Assembly: GCA_003971905.1 (NCBI GenBank)
Contig: RSEE01000016.1
Span: 434,001 to 498,000, forward strand
Direction of reading: 5' to 3'
Length of the DNA: 64,000 bases
DNA from: Moniliella sp. 'wahieum'
Lineage: Eukaryota > Basidiomycota > Moniliellomycetes > Moniliellales > Moniliellaceae
Both the position numbers and the translations under genes were made by a program. Shown here in pieces: positions 34,622 to 45,757 of this stretch. Below the pieces are notes generated by a model. The model was not told the DNA's origin, ran no database searches, and saw nothing but the letters and a program-made list of their open reading frames with translations. How positions within the stretch are numbered: the first letter of the stretch is position 1; every line of letters begins with the position of its first letter.

Positions 34622-35488
34622 GATGTGACGGCAGCGTGGGAAAACTATTTAACGCGTAGAGCGCGTTGGACTGGATGAAGTAACGGAGGGGGGCTTGGAT
34701 CTCATTACCTCCATTTTCCCCACTTTCTCCACCACCAACCTCACTGTGGCTTATAAATTAGTTGTACCAGTCATTCTTATTCTGCTTGAGCTTCGGGCCC
34801 TCACAGGCATCAGCAGTCTATCACATCATTTAGGCGATGGGGATAGGGGTTAAGTCGTCGTGTCGGACATAGGAGATGGAGAGAAACCGATCGCCATGTC
34901 CAAGGGGAGAGAGGCAATCGGAGACGACGGACGCATACGTGAGGGGCGGCTATGCGCGGGAGCGGGCGGGAGGAAGCCGTCCAGGGGATCTAGGGACTCG
35001 ATTCGAATTAAACGGACTGGGGACGAGGTGAGCATGATCATGGGTGAAGACGCATCCGATACCTGACCAATGACGACGAAATGAGATACCTGAATTCCCT
35101 CGTCCTAGTCTAACTTGTCCTTGACGGCCTCGGAGACTGTCCACGTCATATCCCCCGGTGGTGAAGAGAGATCGGAGGAGGAGAGGGGGGGGGCGCAGGG
35201 GTGAGAGCTCTTCCGGGTTGTTCCAGATCGGAGAGGAAGACGTGTCGCTGAACGGGTCGATGATGCAGCAAGGGACGGATCCACGTTGTACTGGGGTGGT
35301 CCCCACAATGGACTCTTCCCGTCACCTCCCAACTGCTTTCATTCCAAGAGGGCCATCTTCAAGGGACCAGCTCGCACAAGGGGTTCAGCCTCAAGAGGCT
35401 CGTCCACACTCGCTTCCTCTCCCGAAGGGCTCCTCAAGTGACTCCACAAGGGATTCCTCCTCAAGAGGCCTCCACAAGGCAGTCCTCT
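34622..35488. other. Intergenic region, no gene supported
   Basis: Between the convergent MIT-domain gene and the sirtuin-tail frame. Short frames such as 34860-35066 (+) and 34950-35306 (-) overlap antisense and have no family features. Confidence 0.4.
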
Positions 35489-36921
35489 TCAAGATGATGT
35501 TCCTCGTGGAATCCTCTTCGCAAGGGGTTCTTCAGGAGGCACCTCCTGAGCAGGCACTTCTGAACAGGCACCTCTGAACAGGCACATCCTGAACAGGCAC
35601 CTCCTGAACAGGCACCTCCCGAACAGGCCTCTGAACAGGCACATCCTGAACAGGCACCTCCTGAACAGGCACCTCCTGAACAGGCACGCCCTGAGCAGGG
35701 AACTCCTCAAGAGGCCCCTTATCAGCCGGCTCCTCAATAAGCGTCTCCTCAAGAGGCCCTTGCTGAGTGGGCTCTTCAATAAGCGTCACCGTAATACGCT
35801 CATCCGGAGCAGGCCTCCATCGGTTTCTCTTCAAGAGGCCCCTCCCGAGCAGGCTCCTCCATAGGATGCTCATCCTGAGAAGGCACCTCCTTAGCAGGCA
35901 CCTCCTCAGCAGGCATCTCCACAACAGGCTGCGCCTTAGCGGGCTCCTGTTCTAGAGGCTCAGCACGAGGCTCTTGCCCAAGGGGATTCTCTCGCGGTTC
36001 CCCCTGATCAAGATCACTCAAACGGGACTGATCTAGAGGTACCTGCGGAATAGGCGTCGCCTCACCCGGCTCACTTTGGCGAGACTCCACCTGCCTTAAA
36101 ATCTCCGCAGGAGGCTCCGACTTGCGATGCTCCTCCTCCTGTCGACACTCTTCAACATGAGCCTCCTCAGCATGAACGCCCCGATGAAGATGTTCTTCCT
36201 CCAGTGGCGTGCCTACGCGCGGCTCACCCATATGTGGGCTTTCCTCCAGCGCTTGATTCACGGGTGACTTTGCCTCCATTGGGCCGGTAGCGCCCGAACC
36301 TTTGGCTAATGGGTCCGTCAAAGTCAACGAGGCCGAGGAGGCGAAGGACGCACCCTGTGGAGTTAGCACCTCCTCGGTAGCAGAGAGTTCCTCGCCTTGG
36401 TAGTGGGAGGCAGGCACTGCAAGCATGGCAGTGGTTTGCCCTGCCTCAGATGAGACAGTGTCTTTCGTCGGCTCCATAGGAGGGTGGGAGGGAGAGGCAG
36501 CTGGGGGTTCCAATGACGGTACGACCCAGTCCTCCTTCTCAACTGAAGGATCCACAGTGGCCGGCGTGGTTGTTGGAAGGATTAGCCCCCCGTCCGCTGT
36601 TTTCACGTCCTCCATCTGGCCGGCAGATGGTTCGGGCCCGGACGCGGGTCTGGCTGCAAATGGTGCAAGGGGCGATGATCCCGTCTGATTGTTGGCAGCG
36701 GCATCCCCTGAGGAAGTGGAGACCATAGGCAGAGGAAATGGACCTGCCATTTCGGTGCTCACCCCTGGGATTGAGGGGGAAGCAGGGGCAGCGGTCACGT
36801 CCTTCAACTCACTGGAGGGATGACCTGGCTCGGCGATAGGGAGAGTTGTAACCAGCCAAGAGGAAAGGTCGGTATTTAATTCAGCGGCAACGGGGACGGG
36901 CGCATCCTCTGTTCCTTCCAT
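35489..36921 (-). CDS. Glu/Pro-rich repeat frame, probably sirtuin tail
   Basis: A 373-codon frame (35800-36921) starts MEGTEDAPVPVAAEL and is rich in Glu, Pro, Ser and Thr, with VESRQSEPGEATPIPQVPLD and QEPRAEPLEQEP. Through further frame changes it runs into VPVQE/VPVQD repeats and EVPPEEPLAKRIPRG, with a stop at 35489. It begins exactly where the sirtuin frame runs out (overlap 36876-36921) on the same strand with no promoter-sized gap, so the simplest reading is one protein with a frame break near 36920. A separate gene is possible. It has no recognised domain. Confidence 0.5.
35536..35700. repeat. 15-bp tandem repeat, about ten copies
   Basis: Degenerate unit CAGGCACCTCCTGAA. On the minus strand it encodes VPVQE/VPVQD. 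Some units are shortened (for example CAGGCACCTCTGAA), which shifts the reading frame. Confidence 0.85.
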
Positions 36922-38937
36922 GGCAGAGACGGTGCGGGGTGTTCAGGGAGGCACATATTCAGTTGTGGATGCGTATGTGCCTCTGCCACTACGTTGGCCT
37001 CCAGTGTGGGGGGTGCTGGTCGTGCTTCAGCACTCATCTGGTCGGTGGAATGTATCCTGAGCATCGGTGATTCCGTTTTGTCGGCGGCAGGGGCATCGTC
37101 CTCCCGTGGTACCATGGTGGGCTGGGTAGTGGTAGTACTAGACCCAGTATGACGTCGGGAAGCATCGTCTTCAGCCACCTTGGCCACCGACATCACACTT
37201 TCATGGTCCTTGGGCGCCAGAACATCTGGGCTTTTGTCTTCTCCATCCAACTCGTGAGGTCTGGACCCGAGCCCATTCATGTCAGGGGTGGGCCACACCC
37301 AGATGTTGGATCTGAAAGAAGGGGTTAGTGGATTCTCCGGACTTCCGGAAGGCACCTTATACGTACGAGCCATCCAGTAGCCTAGGCTCCGTGAATGTGA
37401 CCGGCTTCGTAGATGGTGGGACATGGGGTAGGTCCCAGCCGAGTCGCTGGGCAAGGTAGCTAACGATTGTATCAGGGTCACCGAGAAGCATGACATCCGA
37501 CTGAAAGTGGGGCACATGTGTCTTGCTGATCATAATAACCGGGACCCGATGCGGCATGAGTGCGACCAAGTCGGCAGCGAGCGTCGAGGCGTTCAGTGGA
37601 GAGCCTACAATAATAATCAGATCTGCTAGTGGACGGTCCGCCTCGACTAAACCTTGCAGTTGGCTCGACACGCTCTCTCCGACAAATGCAATGTCAGGCT
37701 GATAAAGGTCAGAAAAGTTCCAAAGGAGAAGACCAAAGTAGGCGTACCTTGAGTACCCCCAAGCCAGGCTGGGCATCATTTTCTTGCGCAAAGACCCAGT
37801 GCACCTCACCATTGGGTCCTGCACGTTTTTTGCGTCGTTGATTGATGGCGCGTTCCTCGCAGGTAGAGCATTGGGGTACTTCCCTGGCCATGATGGCTTC
37901 CTGTATCTGCGCCTTATCGACCCGCGCTTTACATATTGGATCGGTACAGGTGGCCGTAGCGATGCTGCCGTGACATTGGAATAAGTGCGTGATGCCCGCC
38001 GATTGTTCGAGCATGTCGATGTTCTCAGTGTAATTGCGCAGCAGCCGGCCCCGGTCTTGCAGAAGTTTGACAAACTGATGCGAGACCGAAGGTTGAACAG
38101 TCGAAGAAAAAGTGTATGTCTACACCAAGTCAGTATTCTCCTGTATGTAAATGTCACCAATCGACAGGGGTGTGCACGTACGCAGCATCGTAGAAAATGC
38201 TCGGGTCGGCAAGAAAGCGGCCGATGTCAAACATGCCATCCGGGATTTGGACATCAGAGGTTCCCTCGAATGAAGTATAAATGCCGTTTTGGGAGCGAAG
38301 GTCGAGGTTCCCGCCAGGCGCACTGATTTCCGCTCCAGTCAAGACAAGGATGTTGTGGGCCCCAAGGATCAAGTTGACCGCATCATCAGGGGTGCTGTAT
38401 TGGTCTAAACGGGGACGTTGTTGCAATGCTTGATCCGCTTTATTCAACGGCACATCAGCTTGTCTCATGCGCTCTGCGAGAATGCTCACTAATTGGTCTC
38501 TGGGCAGGTCACGATTCACAAAGTATTCAGCCTGGGGAAAGCGTCAGTTTAATGCGCTTATGCTTTACACAAACCACAAGAGCATCACATACTTTTTCAA
38601 GCCCTTTGGCGGCGAGAAACAAGGGAATCTAGGGAACAAAATCGAGTGTCAGCTATCTGACGCCCCTGCGCCTCGTTGCCACAGGCACTAACGAACATCC
38701 AAATCGCTTTCATAACGATTTAACCAACGCTCCAGCCGTAGTTTTGTAGATCCGTTTGGAGTTGCTCAAGACGATCAGGGGGAAACGCCTGGTGAGCTAG
38801 CACAGCATTTAGGGGGTTAAGAACGCGTTCCATTCCATCTCCCAGCGCGGGGTGTCAGGGGGGTCAAGTGGTAACGAACCGGCCTGCTTGAGCTGCTCAG
38901 CCCGCATGTCGGACTCTAATGCTGGAAGACTGGACAT
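36876..38937 (-). CDS. Sir2/Hst1-type sirtuin with altered NAD loop
   Basis: NAD-dependent protein deacetylase family, nuclear in this clade. The start at 38937 gives MSSLPALESDM. An N-terminal helical region (RLERWLNRYESDLD, IPLFLAAKGLEK, AEYFVNRDLPRDQLVSI) precedes LQQRPRLDQYSTPDDAVNLI and the core NILVLTGAEISAPGG, NLDLRSQNGIY. The substrate pocket has NYTENIDMLEQSAGI, catalytic His in FQCHGSI, zinc cysteines CTDPIC and CSTC, LKPDIAFVGES and IIVGSPLN. Introns fit at 38629-38696, 38532-38592, about 38105-38180, 37699-37747 and 37312-37366; the last two join KPDIAF and DGSSNIW in frame. The canonical GAGIS is GAEIS and GIPDFRS is GNLDLRS (see findings). The tail continues into the Glu/Pro-rich frame. 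Confidence 0.85.
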
Positions 38938-39994
38938 GTCGGAAATAAAGGGCAGACGCGTGCTCCAGAGTTCGACACTGCAAGCGCAGACGGAAAAGGA
39001 GACAACGGCGATGGTGGTGGCGATGGAGTTGAAGAGTAGTCCACCGTACCCCGCCGCTAGCGCTAGCAGACGCGGCGGCGACAACTCTGGCACACTAGTC
39101 ATAACCCTACCCCCACGCTCTGTCAACCGTGTCTGCTATGCCACGTCGCCTGTGACATGTGACATGTGACACGTGACGCGTGAAGATGCATGAGCCTGAG
39201 GTCTGGGGGGATGGTATCCTTAGTAGCCAGGCTAGCAACACTCCCCCTCAACTCCGGCAATTTCTCCACCACATTTTTCTTCAGCCACGCAAACTCCATC
39301 CCTGTTCTCCGCTTGGGGCCCTACCATTGCTGAGGATGGCCCAGTCATGGACAGACAGAGGCCAAGGCGGCAGGTGTGAGGCTATACGGCAAGCGAGATG
39401 TTTTCGCGGTGAGAGTGCCCTCGAGGTGCAAACAAACGCATATACACGCGTAGGCTTCTCGGAAGTCAAAGAGGGGACAGCAAACCAGACCGTCCAGCCG
39501 TATAGCATCGTGACACGCGAGTAACGCGCAACGCGCCAACGTGGGCGGGCCAAAATAAATGACGGCGGGTGAGGTAGGACCCTCACATCGGAGGTTTCGT
39601 CGCAGACTAGGGGACGGCGCTCACGGCGAGCAGAGGGCATCATGCATCAGGTCGGGTGAGCAGCCCATTGGTGACCTGGATGGGAGGCGATCGGTACAAA
39701 GGCCAGGATTGCGATTCAAATTTCACTTGCACTCCACACCGGTGCCAGCCGGCCGTTCGGAAGGCGGGGCCAGTAGGGTTGGAGGCAAGCAAGCGCCCTG
39801 CTGGAATTTCTAAGCGGGGCCCGGGCACGGGGGCGGTGCTCACCTAATATGCCTGACAGCGCACGGCCAAAGCCGGCACCGGCACAGGACGAGTGTCCCG
39901 CCCGGACGGCCCCCGTGGCCGCTTCTTCAGGCTGGGGCTGGAGGCGCTTGGCTGGCGGTGCTTTGCGAGGCCTTGCCCGACACCCTCCACCGCC
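38938..39994. other. Divergent sirtuin/ATP-synthase intergenic region
   Basis: About 1.05 kb. It holds heptamer repeats and a CACGTG at 39151-39185, and an ATGCATCAGG motif near 39641. A longer in-frame sirtuin start at 39126 exists but adds a non-conserved hydrophobic stretch. No other gene recognised. Confidence 0.45.
39151..39185. repeat. Heptamer tandem repeat with embedded E-box
   Basis: Three exact TGTGACA units followed by CGTGACG and CGTGAAG, five heptamers in register. CACGTG lies at 39170-39175, spanning the third and fourth units. It is located 214 bp upstream of the sirtuin start. Confidence 0.8.
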
Positions 39995-41209
39995 ATGTTC
40001 GCTCGTGTTGCTGCTGCCCGTGCCCTGCAGGCTACCTCGGCCGCCCCTGCGGTGCGTGGCTTCCACGCCTCCGCCCAGGCTGCCACGCTGCGTGAGCTGG
40101 AGCAGCGGATCAAGTCTGTCGGCAACATTGAGAAGATCACCAAGTCGATGAAGATGATTGCCTCGACCCAGCTCAACAAGGCCCAGCGGCATGGAGGCTG
40201 CTAAGGCATACGGCAATGCCAACCAGGGTGAGTGCCTGTTCTGTGATGCTCTGATTGGTCCCAATCCGATGGCTTGTTGGTAGTTTTCAGGGTGGTCTGC
40301 ATGAGGCTTCTTTGGAAACACCATCTTTGCTTGCCGCCGTGCCAAATCCCTTCCACACCCAGTGAACCTACGGCCCTGCTCTTGTCCCCACTTCAGGCTT
40401 GTGGGGCGCGTTGGCCCGAACGGGAATGGGGACGCGTCCAGGAGGTGATGGGACCAGAAGGCGGGACACGGTTGGGACTTGCTCCGCTCCCGGCTAAATG
40501 GACCATCCATCCTTCTTATCCCGATTTGTGCTGACCCTTTACACCAGAGATCTTCAAGCAGACTGGTGCCAAGGCCCCGGAGGCGGCAAGCAGCTGATTG
40601 TCGTTGTGTCGTCGGACAAGGGTCTCTGCGGTGGTATTCACTCGGCGGTTACGAAGAAGACGCGGCAAGAGTACTCTAACGCGCCCGAGGGTGACAAGCC
40701 CAGATCATTGTGGTCGGTGACAAGTCCAAGGCGCAGCTGCACCGTGCTCTTCCAGAGGCTCTGGTGCTCTCTTTCAGCGGGTTTGGTAAGGAGAACGCCA
40801 CGTTCGCCGACGCTGCCGCTATCACCGACCTGATCTTTGCTCAAGGTCTTGAGTTTGACTCGATCAAGATTGTGTACAACAAGTACATGTCTGCCATCTC
40901 GTTCGAGTCGGTTGCAGACAGTGTGTACGCCGAGAAGGTCCTTGCTGAGGCCCCTGAGTTCAACGTGTACGAGGCCGAGGAGGAATATGTCTCGGATCTT
41001 GCCCAGTTCTCCATTTGCAACGCCATCTTTGCTGCTCTGGCTGAGGGCCACGCATCAGAGATCAACTCCAAGCGGAACGCTATGGACAACGCCTCCAAGA
41101 ACGCCGGCGAAATGATCACCAGCCTCAACATGGCATACAACCGTGGTCGCCAGGCTGCCATTACCAACGAGCTTGTCGAGATTATCACGGGTGCATCGGC
41201 AATGGAGTA
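39995..41209 (+). CDS. ATP3: Mitochondrial F1 ATP synthase gamma subunit
   Basis: The gamma subunit is the central rotor shaft of F1. The start at 39995 gives MFARVAAARALQATSAAPAV, a mitochondrial presequence, then ATLRELEQRIKSVGNIEKIT and KSMKMIASTQLNKAQR. A single 320-nt intron (40228-40547) is followed by IFKQTGAKAPEAASKQLIVV and SSDKGLCGGIHSAV. The C-terminal helix reads SKNAGEMITSLNMAYNRGRQ, AAITNELVEIITGASAME. Two frame breaks are seen: at about 40190, in CAGCGGCATGGAG, and at about 40700, where one G is missing in GACAAGCCCAG. Both fall back into perfect family sequence, which argues for sequencing error in an essential gene. Confidence 0.96.
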
Positions 41210-41934
41210 AGACGCATGAACGTTTAATCCGGGTGCCACGACGCCAACCAAGAAAGTTATTCCATCCATCCCTTGGGCCTGTTGTGTTGGGTCGCTTGAC
41301 ATCGATATAGTCGAGGTCGTACGTTGTCCTCGGTGTGCTTCGGTGCTGGGCCCATCGCTGTTGACTGAGAAAGTTCACCTGAACAAGCAGTGGCGACGTT
41401 GGGCTATCATGTATCATTTTGGTTGCGCCTGCATCCTATGTAGGCCTGCAATACAGTTGAGAGCCGCCAGACTGGGCCACGTTTGTATCTTGAGACGTTC
41501 CGCGTTGGTAGTCTGAGGCCTCAGTCTGAGGAGGGTCTTAGTGGCCCGTCTTCAGGGCTGTTATAACTATCGACGTCGCAGGTCTCTTCCTCATCAACCT
41601 CATAGGCCTCATCGACTTCATCGACCACCTGATGGCGTTGTTGATGTCTGTCTCCTTCCTTGGGTGCCATGACCCAGGATGGGGTGCCAATGAGGAACGG
41701 GTGGGCAGGGCAAGGAGCTTGCTGTTCTCCACTTCCACTCTATATTTCACCTATCCTCATTCTCTCGCCGCGGACGCCCAACCGATGGGGAATCTAAACT
41801 ATTGAGGAGACAGCAAGGCATGGTGCAGTAGATTGTTAGCACAGCCCAAGCAGGCAGACAGGTGGGGGCAACACAATGCCCGTATGCGGGTCATACAAAA
41901 GCAACATAACCGCTGGCTCATTAGTATCTGATCA
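41210..41934. other. Intergenic between convergent ATP3 and MFS gene
   Basis: About 720 bp with AGGCCTCAGTCTGAGG near 41514-41531. Besides the small acidic frame listed separately, no gene recognised. Confidence 0.4.
41521..41670 (-). CDS. Possible small acidic protein, 49 aa
   Basis: A 49-codon frame, MAPKEGDRHQQRHQVVDEVD then EAYEVDEEETCDVDSYNSPE, with an acidic bias and Asp/Glu at regular spacing, unlike the shadows in other frames. Too short for confidence and not recognised. It could also be the last exon of a longer minus-strand transcript. Confidence 0.25.
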   Translation of the reverse strand: MAPKEGDRHQQRHQVVDEVDEAYEVDEEETCDVDSYNSPEDGPLRPSSD

Positions 41935-43858
41935 ATTAGCCCTTGGCAGCGGAGCGACGCGACGTGGATCCCGACGGGTCGGGCGGGGGAAGGCTTGAGA
42001 GAAGGTGAGTCTTCTACTAGCTCGGCTTGGGTAGGAATGCGTGCGGGGGCGGGGGCGAGAGATTGGGCGGGACAGATTGTGGGGTCTGCGGCGCGGGACT
42101 GTGGTCTGGGTTCGGAGAGTGCCGTTGGGCATGGCCCAGGCAAGCACGAGTGCCGGAAGGAGCACGGCAGTGGCGAGGATGCAGGTGAGGTACATGACGC
42201 GTACCCAGGCCTGGATGATCCCCGTCCGCTCGGGTGAGCCAAGCGGATAGGAAAGCGCGGTGGAGAGGGAGCCGTAGATTTTGCGGCGCTGCTCAGCATC
42301 AAGCTGAGGAAGCAGTTCGGCCAGGTGCCGGGGCAGACGGTCGGACACAATCAACCCAGCCAGCGCCGAGCCCAACGCCGCCCCCACCTCGGTCACCAGC
42401 AGTTGGAACGCCGTCACCGTTGCCACATCCCGAGGAGCAGCATAGACTTGCGCCGCGACCTGCATCGTGATGGCCACCGCGCCGCCTCCGACGCCTTGCA
42501 GCAGTTGGCACAAGACCAGGAGGGGAGTTTGGTCTTCATTATTACGGAAGCGTACCATCAAGCTTACCCCCACAATCCGCACCACCACGCCGAGGATCAT
42601 GAGCGTTCGGAAACGTCGGGTGGTCGACATGACCCATCCGACCATCAGACCAACAAGAGTGGAGGTGATGTTCTGGGTGGTGGAGAAGTAGGCAGTGCGG
42701 GTCTGATTCCATCCCTTGACAACCTGAATAAAGGCCGATAGGTAGGTGAAGGTGAGGGTGAACGAGGCAAAGTCAACCAGTCCGAGGAGGCAAACATAGA
42801 TAGTTTGTCGGCGGAGTGCATGGATGGGCACGATGGGAGTCTGGGTGCGGGTCTGCCAGTAGAGACACAGCGCAAGAGTGTTCCCCCAGCCAGCGCGTAC
42901 TGGGCATTGTCCTTGGATGAAAGTTGGTCCCGAAGTGTCAAAGGTAATAGCAATAGGAGCCAGCCAACGGCAAACAGGCACAAACCGAAAAAGTCCAGCG
43001 AAGCACCAAGACGTCTCATTTTCTTCCCCCATGTCAAAGCATGAGGAAGATAGGAGGCGGAGTGCCGACCTCTGATCCCGTGGGCGTGAACTGAGATGAA
43101 GCGCGGGGGCGCATGAGGGGCGTGGTAGCAGAGAAAGGAGACGGAGGTTGGGCGGATGAAGCTGGGTCATCCGGAGCAGGCACCCGGCGCCGGATTTTGC
43201 CTGGTCAATAGAGAGGACGATGAGCAGCGGCAAGGCGGCCAGGGGTACAAGCACTGCGTACGCGCCAATCCCTACTCGCCAACTGGCGTTTCGAACGACC
43301 GAGGTCAGCGAGTGGGCCAGCAAGAGCAAAGTTGATCAGGTATGGCAGATTGATTGCCCCAGCACCAGGCCGCGATATTGAGGCGAAGTCGTGTCTGCAA
43401 TGATGATGCTTTGAAGAACTTGTATTCCCGTCGTTCCGGCAGACTGGATGACGACGCCCAGCAAGAAGCTCCGAAATGTGCCTGCTGTGGCGACAAGGCT
43501 GTATCCTCCGAGTAGAACGCGAGTGCGAGTGCCAAGGCCTCGGCTCGACCAAACACATCACTTACCACGGCAATGGGGGGCTTGGCCACAGCATAGACCA
43601 TCTGCTGGGCAATGCTGACAGTGGAAAAGGAGGCGAGCGCACCAAAATCCGAGAGACCCCAGTTGTAGTACAGATAGGCTGTATTGGACTCGAGCGAAGT
43701 GAAAAAACAAACGCAGAAGATGGCGCCGTACATGACGGCGAGGCGGCGGCGGCGGGCCCGCGCTGCGCGCATCGCCGCTCCACAACAGGGCTCGGGCGCG
43801 GACCAGACGCTGGAGGTACGGGCAAGATAACCTGAGGAGGGCGGATGATAGGTGGCAT
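41935..43858 (-). CDS. Siderophore-iron transporter, MFS ARN/SIT family
   Basis: Proton-coupled uptake of ferric siderophores at the plasma membrane. The start at 43858 gives MPPIIRPPQVILPV; the first membrane segment reads LAVMYGAIFCVCFFTSLESN. The SIT hallmark is VAKPPIAVVSDVFGRAEALA. Later segments include SAGTTGIQVLQSIIIADTTS, LVLGAINLPYLINFALAGPL (after restoring one base in a G run near 43366), WRVGIGAYAVLVPLAALPLL, TIYVCLLGLVDFASFTLTF and QGVGGGAVAITMQVAAQVYA, and the tail TCILATAVLLPALVLAWAM. Frame breaks also near 43770, 43480 and 43150. The substrate is inferred from the family motif. No GATA-type iron element was recognised upstream. Confidence 0.85.
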
Positions 43859-44192
43859 TGTATTGGCGGGTGGAGGGTGTTGGCTAGGCAGTAAAGGCTC
43901 TTGCTCTGTCCCAGATCCTGTGCCGTTAAGCCTCCGTTGTCAGAGCAAGGACCCGATACAGCAAGGGGCAACGTGAGATGAGTAGGCGATGGAAGGGGTG
44001 GGTGAGCGATGGGGCAGTCAGGACTGTGCTCTAACGCGGGATGGGACAAGTGGACGGGGGAGTGCAGGGGCGAACGTGGGGGAGGAAAAAGAGTGTTGAC
44101 GGTGGTGGTGTTGAACGGTCAACCGACACGTCCGCCAGGTGGCATGCAGAGCGGCAGGAGAAGATAGTTGAGGTGCATCTTCCTCCTGCTCA
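43859..44192. other. Intergenic upstream of the MFS gene
   Basis: About 330 bp. Nothing recognised. Confidence 0.35.
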
Positions 44193-44770
44193 TCATCTCT
44201 TCTTCCTCTTCTTCCTCTTTTCATCGTCGTCATCGTCCTCGCCTTCTTCGCTGGCCGCTGTGTCGTGAATGCGCGGGGAGGGGGGGGACGAAAGAGAAAA
44301 CTAGCCTCCAGAGCAGCCACCTCGGCCCCGGCCAGTTGGTTGGGCCCCAAGAGAAGGGAGATGGCGCGCGGGAGCGATGGGGAGGAAGCGGCCGGGTCGG
44401 ACGGGGAGGCGGTGGACGCCGACGACGCCGACAGGGCCGGCGAGCGGGCGGGCCAGCACTTGGCAGGCGGGCCAGGGCAGACATGGGACACAGGCCGAAC
44501 CCAGGCAGCCAGCAGTCGCACCTGGCCTAGCTGATCAGCTCCAGCGGTGTGGAGGCCGGCGGGATCTCGGGGTGGTTGCGGTGTGGTGGGTGGTGGCAGC
44601 CCTCCAGCCACCCGCTGGCCCAGACGGCGTAGGCCGAGCTGGCATATTTGGTACACCGGCACACTGCCCCTGCGCCGCCTGCAACAGCACGTGGCTACGA
44701 TCCATTTCACATTTTTTGTCCCGCCTTCCACCTCCACGAGTCGGGAGATCGAATTGGTGATCTTCATCGG
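44193..44770 (-). CDS. Possible minus-strand gene with acidic-basic tail
   Basis: The end of this region reads SPRIHDTAASEEGEDDDDD then EKRKRKKRKR and two stops at 44190-44195, a composition typical of nuclear or nucleolar proteins. Upstream frames (RAISLLLGPNQLAGAEVAAL, VPVYQICQLGLRRLGQRVAG) could belong to it through a frame break in a C run near 44285. The start and identity are unclear. It would share a promoter with the acylphosphatase gene. Confidence 0.25.
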
Positions 44771-44772
44771 CC

Positions 44773-45116
44773 ATGCCGCGCATTGACTTTCGTGGTATGT
44801 CCTCCGCCTGCCTGTGCCGCGTGCCTGTGCAGGCGCGACTGACCCCCGCCAGTGACCGGCAAAGTGCAGGGCGTCTTTTTCCGTCGCCACACCATCACCA
44901 CCGCCCAGCAACTCGGCCTGCGCGGCTGGGTGCGCAACGATCCCGATGGCGCGGTCGTCGGCGAGGCGAGCGGGACGCAGGCCACGATGGACGCCTTCGT
45001 ATCCTTCTTGCACCAGGGCCCGCCAGCAGCCGGTGGACAAGGTCACCATTGTCCCGTCCCAGCTAGCCGACGAGGCGCTGCCGCTGCCCTTTGCGCTCCG
45101 CAAGCACCTCGCCTAA
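44773..45116 (+). CDS. Acylphosphatase
   Basis: Small enzyme hydrolysing acyl phosphates. Exon 1 (44773-44794) encodes MPRIDFR plus one base; a 58-nt intron (44795-44852, GTATGT...CGCCAG) restores VTGKVQGVFFRRHTITTAQQ. The catalytic Arg is in GVFFRR and the catalytic Asn in LGLRGWVRNDPDG; GEASGTQATMDAFVSFLHQG follows. After a one-frame shift near 45030 it ends VDKVTIVPSQLADEALPLPF, ALRKHLA, stop 45114-45116. About 95 residues, the usual family size. The young copia element lies 335 bp downstream and does not disrupt it. Confidence 0.92.
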
Positions 45117-45450
45117 CCACGCAAATCTACGTGGAACTACTGGACAACATAGCAGATCTAAATAGCCTCGTGCCCTCGCCACTGTTGCCCCCAGACACCA
45201 TGCATGTCCAGTGTTCCTGCAAGCAGGGTACAGTCATTCAGTCATTCCGCCAGTGTTGGGTGCAGGCCGATGAGCGCGATGAGCAGCTCGCTGTACAGTT
45301 CCTCTGCGCAACACCCGACTCCATCGTCCCGGTATTCACCAGAGGAGACAGCTGGTTCCCTGGTGCTAGGCCCAGAGGGGATTTTTGCATCTCAGTCTAT
45401 CCAGGCGTATACGGCGCCCACAGAGGCGTCATCGGTTGGTACTTTGAGGT
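45117..45450. other. 3' flank of acylphosphatase, retrotransposon target
   Basis: About 335 bp ending at the insertion site. A frame runs through it in phase with the acylphosphatase start, but the true enzyme ends at 45116. No gene recognised. Confidence 0.4.
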
Positions 45451-45455
45451 AGATG

Positions 45456-45672
45456 TGTTGGGACCCGTGGTCCCGTACTTAGGCCAAGGCGCCTCATCAC
45501 CCTTCACCCCTGATTTGTCCTCCGAAGCCTCCACGTGTATACTCAGGCTTGTCTGAACCCCTGTCTCTAGGTGTGGCACAAGGCTTAGACCTTAACCACC
45601 ACCATCGCGATTGCATTGCTCTACATTTCCAGAGGTTCTTCACCCAATCCCTTGGGTTCCTCCGGTCTTACA
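45456..45672 (+). repeat. 5' LTR of TE2
   Basis: 217 bp, TG...CA, same as 50798-51014. It is followed at once by GAGTTACAATCC, where the primer-binding site should be; this does not look like the complement of a tRNA 3' end (no TGG). Confidence 0.95.
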
Positions 45673-45757
45673 GAGTTACAATCCTCTTGACGCTCAGCCC
45701 TGAGCCTTCCACTCTTACACTCTTCGGTCCTCCGCTGCCGGCCCTATCCACAAGCGC

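Noticed and set aside
44018-45103. 361-codon minus-strand frame over the acylphosphatase gene
   Set aside because: Its first part is antisense to acylphosphatase, which has catalytic Arg and Asn and a fitting intron. Only the region below 44770 is kept as a weak candidate.
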